Below are positions 44,065-52,987 of a stretch of DNA of 60,537 nucleotides, piece after piece. Positions within the stretch are counted from its first letter, which is position 1, and the number at the start of each line of letters is the position of its first letter. Origin of the DNA: Brevinematia bacterium (GTDB lineage: Bacteria; Spirochaetota; Brevinematia; DTOW01); assembly GCA_039630355.1 (NCBI GenBank), contig JBCNVF010000010.1, forward strand, positions 1 to 60,537, written 5' to 3'. The notes below the pieces were generated by a model. It was not told the DNA's origin and searched no databases. It saw only the letters and a list, made by a program, of their open reading frames with translations. A program made the translations under genes and the position numbers.

Positions 44065-44099
44065 TCAGTAAATTCCAAAATGGAAATTGGAATTTGTTA
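44065..44099 (-). repeat. interspersed repeat, copy G (ends-only remnant)
   Basis: Only the two termini remain, fused: CAGTAAATTCCAAAAT directly followed by GGAAATTGGAATTTGTT. This matches the outer 15-20 bp of each end of copy F with all interior sequence removed. Located in the divergent spacer before the clostripain gene; the rest of that spacer shows nothing recognisable. Confidence 0.65.
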
Positions 44100-44215
44100 T
44101 TCTTTTCCCTTTATAGTTGTGAATAAGCAATGATGGAATTAAAGATTGTGGATGTGTGTTAAAGTTTTTCAGTTTACAAAAACCTTGGGACAATAGTGGT
44201 TTGTAGGAGGTATAT

Positions 44216-46213
44216 ATGGTTATACGTCTGATTTTTATGGTATTAATTGTGTTTGTGACTTTGGTAGTTGGTTGTACGCTTTCGCCTGTATCTCCAGCTG
44301 GTAATACTAATACTAACACTAATATCTCTAATGTGCCGAAATCTTGGACTATACTAATACACATGGCTATTGATAATGACATAGACTATGAGTATGAGGC
44401 AAATTTCAATCTTGTAAGCTACTATCTACAAACTCTCAAATTCCTGAAAGCAAAGGATTTTGGTAATAAAGTAGAGATTCTAGTTTTGATGGATTCTTAC
44501 AACTATGAGACGAATGGGTACGAAACGAAGTTCAAGGATGGATACTATAGGATAAAGGGATCTGGTAGTATCTCAAGTGATCTTGTGGTTCCGAAGTCGG
44601 AGATAAACTCAGGAAGTGTTCTAGATATCAAGGGATTTATAAATTGGGTTATCGGTAATTATCCGGCTACTAACTATATCTACATAATCTTTAACCATGG
44701 AAACGGTTTTGTAGATCTTAACGAAGAGGGAAGGTGGCTTGGAATAGCATTTGACGATATAGCAGGAGATTCTCTTTCGCTTAGCGAAATCGGGCAGGTT
44801 ACAAAATATCTTGCTACTAAAGTAGGTAAGAAAATTGACTTGTTTTATCCATTTGCATGCCTTATGGGGGGAATAGAACTTGCTTACGAAGTTAAGGATT
44901 CTGTAAGCTATCTTCTTTTCTCTGAGGAGCTATTTCCGGCGGATTTTTGGTCATTTGAAGCTTTAGAGCTTATAATCACTAATCCATCTTCTTCTGCTGA
45001 GGATGTTGGTAAAATGTTCTGTAATTCAGCTTACCAGTATTTTTCAAACAGCGGTAGGTCGTTTACTCTAGCACTTCTAAAGCTTGATAATGTTGATGGT
45101 GTGAAACTAGCTATAGATAACTATGCTGATGCTATTACTAACTATATAACTAACTTCCAGAATGCCTTATTGTTGAACAAAGTGGCATTCAGTAACTCAA
45201 TAGTAGGTTCTTTCCTTCAACCTTTACATTGTTACATTGATCTTAAGGGTTATGTAAAGGCTGTGAAGCAGAGTATAACAAACTCTGATATACAAACACT
45301 TACTCAGGGGATTTTGGATGCAATAGATTCATTGATTGTTTACAAGAAAATACTTTTGACTAACGATCTTACTTTCTACTTCCCAGATTTTACAAACTAT
45401 TCTGGGCTTTCAATATTCCACAACGTTGTAGAAAGACAGGGGTATCCGGAGGAGTTGTATTTCTCTATCATAAGGTTTGGTATAGAAAGCAAGTGGAGGA
45501 ATTATCTTTCGGTTTTGAGTAATTACCTAAGGTCGCCTGATTTTTATGAGCCTGACGATACTCAAGCACAAGCTAGAGCTATAAGCATTGGAGAAACACA
45601 AACAAGAACATTACATTCTCAAGGTGATGTTGACTGGATAATAGTTTCCAATGTTTCTGGTAGAGCTTTTGTGATGTTTTCATCATCAGATGGTGACATA
45701 CTTTATGGAGAACTTTACGATGCGGATAGTATGGTGAAGATAGATTATGGGGATGTAGATAAGGTTCTAGAATTTATAGGAGATGGTGGAAACTATTACA
45801 TAAAGGTAACTTCACGTAGCAGTAGGAAAGGAGTTTATACTGTTGCTATGAGTACTATCGGGGAAGATGATTACGAGCCAGATAATAGTTTTGCTAGTGC
45901 CAAAGAAATAAATGTTGGTGCTTTTTCACAGGAAAGGTCGTTTCACGTTGAGGGGGATGTTGACTTTATAAAAGTCTACCTAACGGGAAGTAAAGCCTAT
46001 AAGATAGAAACGTACCAATGGGGTTTGATTACAGATACGGAACTTACTCTTTATGATTCATATTACAGTCAAGTGGCTTACAATAATGATGCTAATGGAG
46101 TTTACTCCGTTATAACTTTCACTCCTTCTTCTACAGGATGGTACTACATAAAGGTAAATGAATACAAAAACGATGATGTTGGAAAATACAAAATAAATGT
46201 CGTTGAGTATTGA
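44216..46213 (+). CDS. clostripain-family (C11) cysteine peptidase lipoprotein
   Basis: 665 aa. A lipoprotein signal with LVVGC (Cys20) is followed by an Asn/Thr linker. The C11 peptidase domain spans roughly 40-400: WTILIHMAIDNDID, catalytic His161 in FNHGNGFVD and catalytic Cys215 in YPFACLMGGIELAYEV. Two C-terminal PPC-type beta domains follow, each opening with YEPD (YEPDDTQAQARAISIGE near 443; YEPDNSFASAKEINVG near 560). It is probably anchored to the outer membrane and degrades or processes extracellular or periplasmic protein with Arg-type specificity known in the family. Ribosome site TAGGAGG. Monocistronic. Confidence 0.9.
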   Translation: MVIRLIFMVLIVFVTLVVGCTLSPVSPAGNTNTNTNISNVPKSWTILIHMAIDNDIDYEYEANFNLVSYYLQTLKFLKAKDFGNKVEILVLMDSYNYETNGYETKFKDGYYRIKGSGSISSDLVVPKSEINSGSVLDIKGFINWVIGNYPATNYIYIIFNHGNGFVDLNEEGRWLGIAFDDIAGDSLSLSEIGQVTKYLATKVGKKIDLFYPFACLMGGIELAYEVKDSVSYLLFSEELFPADFWSFEALELIITNPSSSAEDVGKMFCNSAYQYFSNSGRSFTLALLKLDNVDGVKLAIDNYADAITNYITNFQNALLLNKVAFSNSIVGSFLQPLHCYIDLKGYVKAVKQSITNSDIQTLTQGILDAIDSLIVYKKILLTNDLTFYFPDFTNYSGLSIFHNVVERQGYPEELYFSIIRFGIESKWRNYLSVLSNYLRSPDFYEPDDTQAQARAISIGETQTRTLHSQGDVDWIIVSNVSGRAFVMFSSSDGDILYGELYDADSMVKIDYGDVDKVLEFIGDGGNYYIKVTSRSSRKGVYTVAMSTIGEDDYEPDNSFASAKEINVGAFSQERSFHVEGDVDFIKVYLTGSKAYKIETYQWGLITDTELTLYDSYYSQVAYNNDANGVYSVITFTPSSTGWYYIKVNEYKNDDVGKYKINVVEY

Positions 46214-46249
46214 TTTAATAACTTTGCCTTGTAGTTTAATTTAAATTTT

Positions 46250-47371
46250 TCAGAACTCATGAATAAACTTTGCTACTTCCGTTACACCGTTTTTTATTTC
46301 TGCTTTTTTGATGTTCTCACTCAGGGTTTTCAATTCTTCTTCGTTTGAGATGAGTTTACTGACTATTTGTGCAACTTTCTTTGGGTTAGTTTCAAACAGG
46401 CCTAGTTTGTTTTGTAAAACAAACTCAACATTTCCTTTCTCTTGCTCCCATAGATAAGAGGTTATTATAAGTGGTTTACCTATCAATAGAACTTCCATAA
46501 CTGTTGCTGGTCCTCCTTTTGTTATAACCACGCTTGATATGTTTATAAGCTCGTATATAAAGTCTACGAAGCTGTAGACTGCTATTCTTTTATTGGGATA
46601 TTCTTTTGCTATTTTTTCGCTTTTTTGCTTGAGTTTTTGATTCCTTCCGCAGACTATTGCTAGTTCAATATCTAGATTAGTTTTTGCAAGTTCTCTTAGG
46701 AATACTTCTCCCTTTTGTAGTCCTTCGCCACCTCCGGTAATTAGAACAACATGCTTATCAGGAGAAAATCCTAAATTTCTCTTTAGTTCATTTATCTTCT
46801 CATCTGGAAGCTTGGTATTAAACTTCCCCCCGACAACTGTTGGTAATACTGTTATTTTGTTAGGAGCTACAGAGTGTTTGATTGCTAGAGATTTCACTTG
46901 ATCGCTGAAAGCAACTAGGTCAACTTCAGGGCAGGAGAACCATATGGGATGGCAGGTAAACGGGTCGGTGACAATTGTTAAGAGCTTTGTGTTTAACTTT
47001 TCCTCTTTGATTATCTCATAGATGGGTTTGGTAAGGAAGAAGTGGACAGAGATTATTTTTTCTGGTCTTTCACGTAGAATGTATTTTCTTAGTTTCTCCT
47101 TTATGAACATGGATACAGTTCTTATTTCCAATTTTGCTACCGCAGAGGGTTTGCTGAAAAGGTAGATTGCGCTCCATATGTGTGGAAGATAGTTTGAAAC
47201 CGTGGAGTAGCCTTTCTCTATCACTGTTCTTATGAGTCTATTGCTCTCACTAAAAGCATCATACAATGTGATTTCTACGTCTGGGTAAAGTGATCTGAGT
47301 TCTTCGGAGAGAGCTTTAGCGGTTGATAAGTGTCCTCCTCCTGCTCTAACAAACACTATTGAGATCTTCAT
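46250..47371 (-). CDS. MGDG-synthase/UgtP-type glycosyltransferase (GT28)
   Basis: 373 aa, peripheral membrane enzyme expected to add hexose to diacylglycerol. The N-terminal MGDG-synthase motif VFVRAGGGHLSTAKALSEEL (residues 5-24) binds lipid. The GT-B second domain has VLITGGGEGLQKGEVFL and the nucleotide-sugar loop VVITKGGPATVMEVLLIGKPLII. Its ATG overlaps the stop of the upstream SDR gene by 4 bp (ATGA), which fixes the start at 47371 rather than TTG 47383 and shows the two genes are coupled. Glycosyl-diacylglycerols are common in spirochaete membranes. Confidence 0.85.
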   Translation of the reverse strand: MKISIVFVRAGGGHLSTAKALSEELRSLYPDVEITLYDAFSESNRLIRTVIEKGYSTVSNYLPHIWSAIYLFSKPSAVAKLEIRTVSMFIKEKLRKYILRERPEKIISVHFFLTKPIYEIIKEEKLNTKLLTIVTDPFTCHPIWFSCPEVDLVAFSDQVKSLAIKHSVAPNKITVLPTVVGGKFNTKLPDEKINELKRNLGFSPDKHVVLITGGGEGLQKGEVFLRELAKTNLDIELAIVCGRNQKLKQKSEKIAKEYPNKRIAVYSFVDFIYELINISSVVITKGGPATVMEVLLIGKPLIITSYLWEQEKGNVEFVLQNKLGLFETNPKKVAQIVSKLISNEEELKTLSENIKKAEIKNGVTEVAKFIHEF

Positions 47372-48033
47372 ACATATTTCCAAACATCTACATCTTCTCC
47401 TGAGGAGACTTTTATTTTGTTTTCAGCAACTCTGAATATAACATCTGCAACTTCTTCGGGGGGTCTTCCAACGAAATTTGTCATTCTGGTTCTAGTCATG
47501 TCTGGATTAACTACGAAAACCTTTATGTTTGTAACCTCTTTAGCTAGAGCTTGAGTAAACCCCCTTACTCCGAACTTAGTTGCGCAGTAGGTGGTAAGAT
47601 CAGCAAAACCTGTTTTTCCAGCACCACTGGAAACATTGATTATCATCTCCTTAACATAAGGTAAAAGTATCTTTGTTAACTTTATTAGTCCTTCTAAGTT
47701 TACCCTGACTTGGAATGAGATTTCCTCAAATGACTGTTGCTCTAATCTTTTCCATGCGAGAACACCAGCGTTGTTGATGAGAATGTCAATTTGCTTAAAT
47801 CTGCTAACAACCTCTGCAGAGAACTTCTTTATACTGCTGTCTTCTGTAAGGTTTAGGTAATAGCTGAATACGTTTTTTGCTCCAAGGCTTAGACATTCCT
47901 TTTCGGTTTCCTTAGCTTCTTCTTCATCTTTGTAATAGGAGAATACGATGTTATACCCAGCTTTTGAAAATGCTAAGCAAGTTGCCTTACCTATACCAAT
48001 ATTACCACCCGTTATTAACACAGTCTTAGGCAT
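47368..48033 (-). CDS. short-chain dehydrogenase/reductase
   Basis: 221 aa. Rossmann motif LITGGNIGIGKATCLAF (residues 5-21), NNAGVLAWKR near 89, and the catalytic serine and YxxxK in NVSSGAGKTGFADLTTYCATKFGVRG near 137-162. The substrate is not predictable; coupling to the glycolipid synthase gene suggests a lipid or sugar intermediate. No Shine-Dalgarno; TTGAAA(18)TACTAT lies 13 nt upstream of the ATG. Confidence 0.87.
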   Translation of the reverse strand: MPKTVLITGGNIGIGKATCLAFSKAGYNIVFSYYKDEEEAKETEKECLSLGAKNVFSYYLNLTEDSSIKKFSAEVVSRFKQIDILINNAGVLAWKRLEQQSFEEISFQVRVNLEGLIKLTKILLPYVKEMIINVSSGAGKTGFADLTTYCATKFGVRGFTQALAKEVTNIKVFVVNPDMTRTRMTNFVGRPPEEVADVIFRVAENKIKVSSGEDVDVWKYV

Positions 48034-48090
48034 AGAAGTTTAGATAATAGTATAGGTTATAAAAAACACATTTCAACTTTCGGGGAAATT

Positions 48091-48228
48091 TACAATAGAT
48101 TCTGATTTCCACAGTTTACCTTAAAATTAAGTTTCAGCCTCTATCAAGAGAACGATTTTACCCAGTCCCGACAGGGACTGCGAGAAGTAAAAGATCATAC
48201 CTAATCGTTGGATTTTGGAATTTGTTGA
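48091..48228 (+). repeat. interspersed repeat, copy H (internally deleted, perfect hairpin)
   Basis: Left end CAATAGATTCTGATTTCCA is diverged; the middle blocks are lost; the right half is excellent: TTTTACCCAGTCCCGACAGG, hairpin CAGTCCC-gaca-GGGACTG (48163-48180), CGAGAAGTAAAAG, CCTAATCGTTGGATTTTGG and AATTTGTTGA. A second tail-like piece, GTAGATTTTGGACTTTATTA, follows at about 48235-48254. Lies in a divergent spacer. Confidence 0.75.
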
Positions 48229-48268
48229 GCAGTTGTAGATTTTGGACTTTATTAGTTATTCTCGGTTA

Positions 48269-48297
48269 TTGAAAGTTTGTGAATGTTTATTTATTAT
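48269..48297 (+). promoter_or_regulatory. promoter of the adenylate cyclase gene
   Basis: TTGAAA (48269-48274), 17-nt spacer, TATTAT (48292-48297). ATG 48304 follows by 6 nt, implying a leaderless mRNA and ruling out the ATG at 48283, which lies upstream of the -10. Confidence 0.65.
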
Positions 48298-48303
48298 AGA
48301 GTT

Positions 48304-50466
48304 ATGAAAAGATCACTAAAGGATGTAATTATACTTTTCTCAATATCACTTCTAAGCTTTTTGTTTGCGTATATCCTTACTCAGACTTTTTTAGCTAGGG
48401 TTAGGGATGCTTTTGTTAACGGGTTTTTTCGTGTGAAGGAGATAGAAAGGGCGGTAATAGCGGAGGGGGTGCAGAAGAGGGAAGTTGAGGGGTTAGTGTA
48501 TACATCAGATCAGATTGTGATAGTGGGTATAGATGATAAGACTTTATCAAGACTTGGGAAGTATCCTTTTCCAAGAAGGTATTATGATGAGTATTTTCTA
48601 AAACCTCTGTATAGCGAGAAGGATTCTCGTTATCCAAACTCTGTCTTTTTTGATATTGTTTTTTCGGAGTATTCGGTGAAGGAGGAGGATTCTGTTTTCT
48701 TTAATTCTTTGGCGGAAGCAAAGAAACGGTTTAGACCGTTGGTGGATTATATATTCTATTTTGCTACTGAGAGGGGTGAGGAAGGGACGGAAGAGGGGTT
48801 AAAACTGAGTGAGGATATAAATGTTAGGCGTATTGCTTTGCTGAGAAGGTTTGTTATACCAAGGGAGAATATAAAGGGTGAGGCAAAATTTCTAAGAATT
48901 CCTTCAAGGGGGGTATTGCCTCTAGAGGAAGTTGTTCAGAATTCTTGGGGAGCAGGATATGCTAACTTAGTCAAGTACTTTGGAAATACGGATACTTACA
49001 ATGCTATTCCTATGGTGCTTGAATACAATGGAGAGTATTACCCTAGCATAGTATTGGTGATACTTTGTGCTTATTACGAAACTACTGTGTCAAATGTTTT
49101 TGTTGAGTTAGGTAAAGAGATAACGATAAAGAATGCGAAGATCAAGTATCCTGATGGAAGTTACCGAGTAGGAGATGTGAAGATACCTGTTGATGGTGAG
49201 AATTTGTTTTTTATAAACTATGTGACAAGAAGTGAGAAGACTGAAAGAAATGGCATGATAAGAACTATATCTCTTTGGGATTTACATCGTATCAAAGGTT
49301 TGGGCAAATATGTTGAGGATAAGATATTGATGGTGGGTATGCTTACTTATGGGTATGGAGATATTTGGAAATCACCCATAGCAGATAATATGTACGGTAT
49401 AGAACATCTAGCAAATGCTGTAAACAATATAATAATGGCGACTATTCAGGGTTACCCTGGGTATGTTAAGGTTGTATCTGATATAGTAGTAGCGGTAGTA
49501 TCACTTCTGTTGTCTTTGATAGCAACCTTGATATTGATTCTTAACAGGAGTGCTCTTTTTGCTCTTGTACAGGAGATAGCAGTTCTAGTTTTGTTTGTGT
49601 TTGTAACATACTTTTTATTTTCGCAAGGGACAATTATACTCCAGTATCCGATTACGAAGTATGCCTATCTGACGGATATTCTGACTCCTATCCTATCATC
49701 TGTTCTTGCTTATATAGGGGGGCAAGTTTTTGTAATAGCAAAGGAAAGAGCTCAGAGAATGCAGATAAAAGGAATGCTTGATAGTTATGTTTCTCCAGAG
49801 GTTGTAAACATTTTGCTTAGAAATCCGGAAAAACTTAATCTGGGTGGTGAGGACAGAGAGGTTACGATATTCTTTTCAGATATAAGAGGGTTTACTACCC
49901 TATCTGAGGGATTAACGCCACAAGAGTTAGTAGCTCTGATAAATAGGTATCTTTCAAGGATGACAGACATAATTATGGACAATAGAGGCACGGTTGACAA
50001 GTATATAGGGGATGCGATAATGGCGTTTTGGGGAGCTCCCCTTGATGATCCTGAACATCCATTTAGGGCGTGTAAGGCTAGTCTTGAAATGTTGGAGGCT
50101 TTAAAGGAACTAAATGCGTCACTGCCGACTGATAGACAGATAGATATAGGTATAGGAATAAACACAGGAATAGCAACTATAGGTAACATGGGGTCAACGA
50201 AGAAGAAAAATTATACAGCAATGGGAGATACCGTGAACCTTGCTTCAAGGCTGGAGGGGGTAAACAAACTCTTTCATACGAGGGTAATTATAAGTGAGTC
50301 TACTTACGAGAGAGTAAAGGACAGAATACTTGCGAGAGAATTGGACCTTATAAGGGTTAAAGGTAAGAAGCTACCCGTAAGAATATACGAGGTGATTGGC
50401 TTTTTAGATAGCTATGATGGGATAATCAAGGGAATGGGGTTACGAGAAGAAGACGTTCTTCCGTAA
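48304..50466 (+). CDS. CHASE2-domain adenylate cyclase (class III)
   Basis: 720 aa membrane receptor cyclase. An N-terminal helix, an extracytoplasmic CHASE2 sensor (residues about 30-360; VYTSDQIVIVGIDDKTLSRLG and YGDIWKSPIADNMYGIEHLANAV), three further helices (about 380-470), then the class III catalytic domain: REVTIFFSDIRGFTTLSEGL with metal Asp near 522, DKYIGDAIMAFWGAPLDD with second metal Asp near 566, and KKNYTAMGDTVNLASRLEG with the Lys/Asp pair that specifies ATP. It should make cAMP in response to an external signal. No cAMP-binding regulator is adjacent. Confidence 0.92.
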   Translation: MKRSLKDVIILFSISLLSFLFAYILTQTFLARVRDAFVNGFFRVKEIERAVIAEGVQKREVEGLVYTSDQIVIVGIDDKTLSRLGKYPFPRRYYDEYFLKPLYSEKDSRYPNSVFFDIVFSEYSVKEEDSVFFNSLAEAKKRFRPLVDYIFYFATERGEEGTEEGLKLSEDINVRRIALLRRFVIPRENIKGEAKFLRIPSRGVLPLEEVVQNSWGAGYANLVKYFGNTDTYNAIPMVLEYNGEYYPSIVLVILCAYYETTVSNVFVELGKEITIKNAKIKYPDGSYRVGDVKIPVDGENLFFINYVTRSEKTERNGMIRTISLWDLHRIKGLGKYVEDKILMVGMLTYGYGDIWKSPIADNMYGIEHLANAVNNIIMATIQGYPGYVKVVSDIVVAVVSLLLSLIATLILILNRSALFALVQEIAVLVLFVFVTYFLFSQGTIILQYPITKYAYLTDILTPILSSVLAYIGGQVFVIAKERAQRMQIKGMLDSYVSPEVVNILLRNPEKLNLGGEDREVTIFFSDIRGFTTLSEGLTPQELVALINRYLSRMTDIIMDNRGTVDKYIGDAIMAFWGAPLDDPEHPFRACKASLEMLEALKELNASLPTDRQIDIGIGINTGIATIGNMGSTKKKNYTAMGDTVNLASRLEGVNKLFHTRVIISESTYERVKDRILARELDLIRVKGKKLPVRIYEVIGFLDSYDGIIKGMGLREEDVLP

Positions 50467-50478
50467 AGGCTTACTTTT

Positions 50479-50551
50479 TGAGCCGTGCTGGACTCGAACC
50501 AGCGACACCCGGCTTAAAAGGCCGGTGCTCTACCACCTGAGCTAACGGCTC
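50479..50551 (-). tRNA. tRNA-Lys (anticodon TTT)
   Basis: Minus strand: GAGCCGT acceptor, GCTC/GAGC D-arm, anticodon arm CCGGC-CTTTTAA-GCCGG, T-arm GCTGG-TTCGAGT-CCAGC, ACGGCTC and discriminator A. Acceptor stem pairs perfectly. CCA not encoded. Confidence 0.96.
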
Positions 50552-50563
50552 TTTTCTCTTAAA

Positions 50564-50593
50564 AGTATAAAACTTCTCGCCGGGAAGTCTCAA
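50564..50593 (-). promoter_or_regulatory. promoter of tRNA-Lys
   Basis: Minus strand TTGAGA (50593-50588), 18-nt spacer, TATACT (50569-50564), 12 nt before the mature tRNA 5' end. Confidence 0.55.
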
Positions 50594-50675
50594 ATTAGGT
50601 TTTACTGATAATAAGTTTAAACCAAGTGTCCTAAAGCTTCATAATATTGTAAAAGTGTCTTGAGTAGAAGTGAAT

Positions 50676-51104
50676 ATGATAAGGTTGAGAGTTCAAGGTG
50701 TTATGTTTAACAGAGATGGTAAACTACTTTTGGTAAAGCATCGTAAGGGGGGAAAGGAGTATTATGTCTTACCAGGAGGAGGAGTAGAGTATGGGGAATC
50801 TCTAGTAAATGCCTTGGCTAGAGAGCTCAAGGAAGAGCTTAATATTAGGAAAATATTTTCTGCAAAATTCCTCGGAATAAATGAATTTATTGACGGGGAG
50901 AGTAATAGACATATCATTGACTTGTATTACTATGTCATTGCAGACCTGGAGGAAATAAGAATTGTTGAGAGTGATGGTATCATCGTAGAGTTTGATTTCT
51001 TCCACTTGAGTGAAATTGATAAAATTACTGTTTATCCCTCCTCTTCTTTTGTAAGAGGATTGGTAGAGAAAAGTTTGGGAGAGGTGATTGAGTTGAGAGT
51101 GTAG
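50676..51104 (+). CDS. Nudix hydrolase
   Basis: 142 aa. The Nudix box is exact: GGGVEYGESLVNALARELKEEL (residues about 36-57, GX5EX7REUXEE form). The protein opens with MIRLRVQGVMFNRDGKLLLVKH, typical of the MutT/ADP-ribose class. Cleaves a nucleoside diphosphate linked to another moiety; substrate unknown. A GTG two codons upstream (50670) is an alternative start. The next gene starts 4 nt after the stop, so the two are one unit. Confidence 0.88.
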   Translation: MIRLRVQGVMFNRDGKLLLVKHRKGGKEYYVLPGGGVEYGESLVNALARELKEELNIRKIFSAKFLGINEFIDGESNRHIIDLYYYVIADLEEIRIVESDGIIVEFDFFHLSEIDKITVYPSSSFVRGLVEKSLGEVIELRV

Positions 51105-51108
51105 AATT

Positions 51109-52848
51109 ATGGTTGGAAGTGAAAAATTAGAGAGGGAAATAAGGAAAATGCCACCGTCGGAGAGAGAGCAACTTAGGAAGAGAATGGAAGAGTCTATCAA
51201 GGATCTTAAGGTGGTCCAAAATAATCAGCAGAAGTCCATCCCTAGTGCCTCAGGTCAAATGGTTACCTTGAGTTTTTGGGATAGAATTTTAATATTCATT
51301 TTCTCACTTTTAGGTGTAATGTCTTATGGTGAATACATCAAAAGGAAAAGGTTGAGGATGATAAAAGATAGAGTTGCTGAAATCTCACCGCCTATAATGA
51401 ATGTTAGAAGGGGAGTATTGTATCCTCAGTTTGGGAAATACCTATATGAGCTGTATTTAGCTCTTGAATCAGTGTCGGAAGTGCTTAATATGACTGTATT
51501 CAATCCTAATGTTTGGGATGCAACCTCACCCAGTGATTTTAAACCTTGCGTAGAATACTTGTTTGAGTTTTTGACAAATACTAGATCGTTGTTTGGGGTT
51601 AGCGATGTAAAAAGCGTTATTTCTGAATATAAATCTCTGAAAAAGGTTTTTGAGAGAATAGAAGTTGAAGTTGAAAACAACATTTCATCTTTAGATTCAA
51701 CTATACTTACAAGAGCAAATAAGATATACTCTAGGTTGTTTGTTTTTAAAGACCTTCTAGAACAAGTCAATTTCAAAAAGTTGCTGAGATATTTTATTGA
51801 CGAGAAGGGTAAAATTTCTTTAAGTGCAGTTCCAGATTTCTGGCTGACAGAGGAGATGGAAAAGTTATGCAATATTATTTCCGAAATTGATATTACCCCT
51901 ATGATGATAGATGTGATAATGGCTCTCAAAAAGTATCTGGAAAGCATAATAGATAAGGAGTCTTATGAATATAAGAAGTTTTCTCAAATTTCTCAGAATT
52001 TAACTCCTGAGACTCTGAACAAGGCATACGAAATCACTGAGAAGCTTAATATAGTTGATATAGTCTGCATTCTGAAGGATGATCCAGACTATATTCCAGT
52101 GTTTTTAGTGCCTGAGTACTCTTTAGTAAACGTTTACAAAGATGTTGTTGTGAGGAAAAACAAAAACCTTGCTTCAAAGATGGTAAAGGATACAATAGAG
52201 GAAAAGTCAAATACTTTTTACCATCTCATAGGTAGGACAGAAAAAGAAGTTAAGGAAGTACTAGAAACGATATACACTGAAGAGAATAGTGATAAGCTAT
52301 CTCTTTACAAGCTAAACCATTTTGCTTATCCTACTGCTTTTCAGATTATCTATTCGTTTTTAAACTATTTCTGGAAGCCTACATTCAGAGAGGCGGTTAA
52401 CGATATAGCTGTGAACGGGATATTTAAAGAGAAATACTTGAAAAGCACTTTTTCTTCAATAATTCTTTCAATAGATGAGATAGAAAAAGATGTCTCAGTC
52501 TTCCTAAAACATACAACCAGAGGAGGAGAGTATTATTCGGTCATAGGTAGGTTTTTTGAGGATCCTAGCGTTGCTAAAGTTGAAAGCTCTAGGAAAGTTC
52601 TTCAGCAGAAAATCACTCTTGCTAACAACTTAGCGGGTAGTATAGTGGTAAAAAGTTATGACTCGCTATCTCAGCTGAATAAGTACCTAAAATTTATTCT
52701 ACAGGACTATTCTTCTCTTTCTCCTGAACATATACTCAACATAAAAACAGTAAAAGGAATCCATAATAAGATACTCATTGAGTCTATAAAGAGGGGACAA
52801 GAAGTTTTATCAGTGTTGCTGGAGATTCTTTCGTATTATACAAGCTAA
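51109..52848 (+). CDS. unknown 579-aa helical protein
   Basis: Not recognised with confidence; the composition and length recall large spirochaete-restricted families of unknown function. A charged N-terminus (LEREIRKMPPSEREQLRKRMEE) is followed by one hydrophobic segment at residues about 59-75 (WDRILIFIFSLLGVMSYGEYI), then about 500 mostly helical residues with no repeats or metal motifs. It may be a monotopic membrane-associated scaffold. It starts 4 nt after the Nudix gene. Followed by 139 bp without clear features. Confidence 0.6.
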   Translation: MVGSEKLEREIRKMPPSEREQLRKRMEESIKDLKVVQNNQQKSIPSASGQMVTLSFWDRILIFIFSLLGVMSYGEYIKRKRLRMIKDRVAEISPPIMNVRRGVLYPQFGKYLYELYLALESVSEVLNMTVFNPNVWDATSPSDFKPCVEYLFEFLTNTRSLFGVSDVKSVISEYKSLKKVFERIEVEVENNISSLDSTILTRANKIYSRLFVFKDLLEQVNFKKLLRYFIDEKGKISLSAVPDFWLTEEMEKLCNIISEIDITPMMIDVIMALKKYLESIIDKESYEYKKFSQISQNLTPETLNKAYEITEKLNIVDIVCILKDDPDYIPVFLVPEYSLVNVYKDVVVRKNKNLASKMVKDTIEEKSNTFYHLIGRTEKEVKEVLETIYTEENSDKLSLYKLNHFAYPTAFQIIYSFLNYFWKPTFREAVNDIAVNGIFKEKYLKSTFSSIILSIDEIEKDVSVFLKHTTRGGEYYSVIGRFFEDPSVAKVESSRKVLQQKITLANNLAGSIVVKSYDSLSQLNKYLKFILQDYSSLSPEHILNIKTVKGIHNKILIESIKRGQEVLSVLLEILSYYTS

Positions 52849-52987
52849 GCTGTGAGCTAGATCCTCCTGTTCTAGGTTCTTTGGATTGGCCGATTCTCTT
52901 TCTAAGTCGGGTGGGGTGTGTTGATTGGCTTTTAGGTTTTGTCAGGAAAGAAGTTGTGAGAGGAGTATTGAAGGTAAATGGTAGCTC

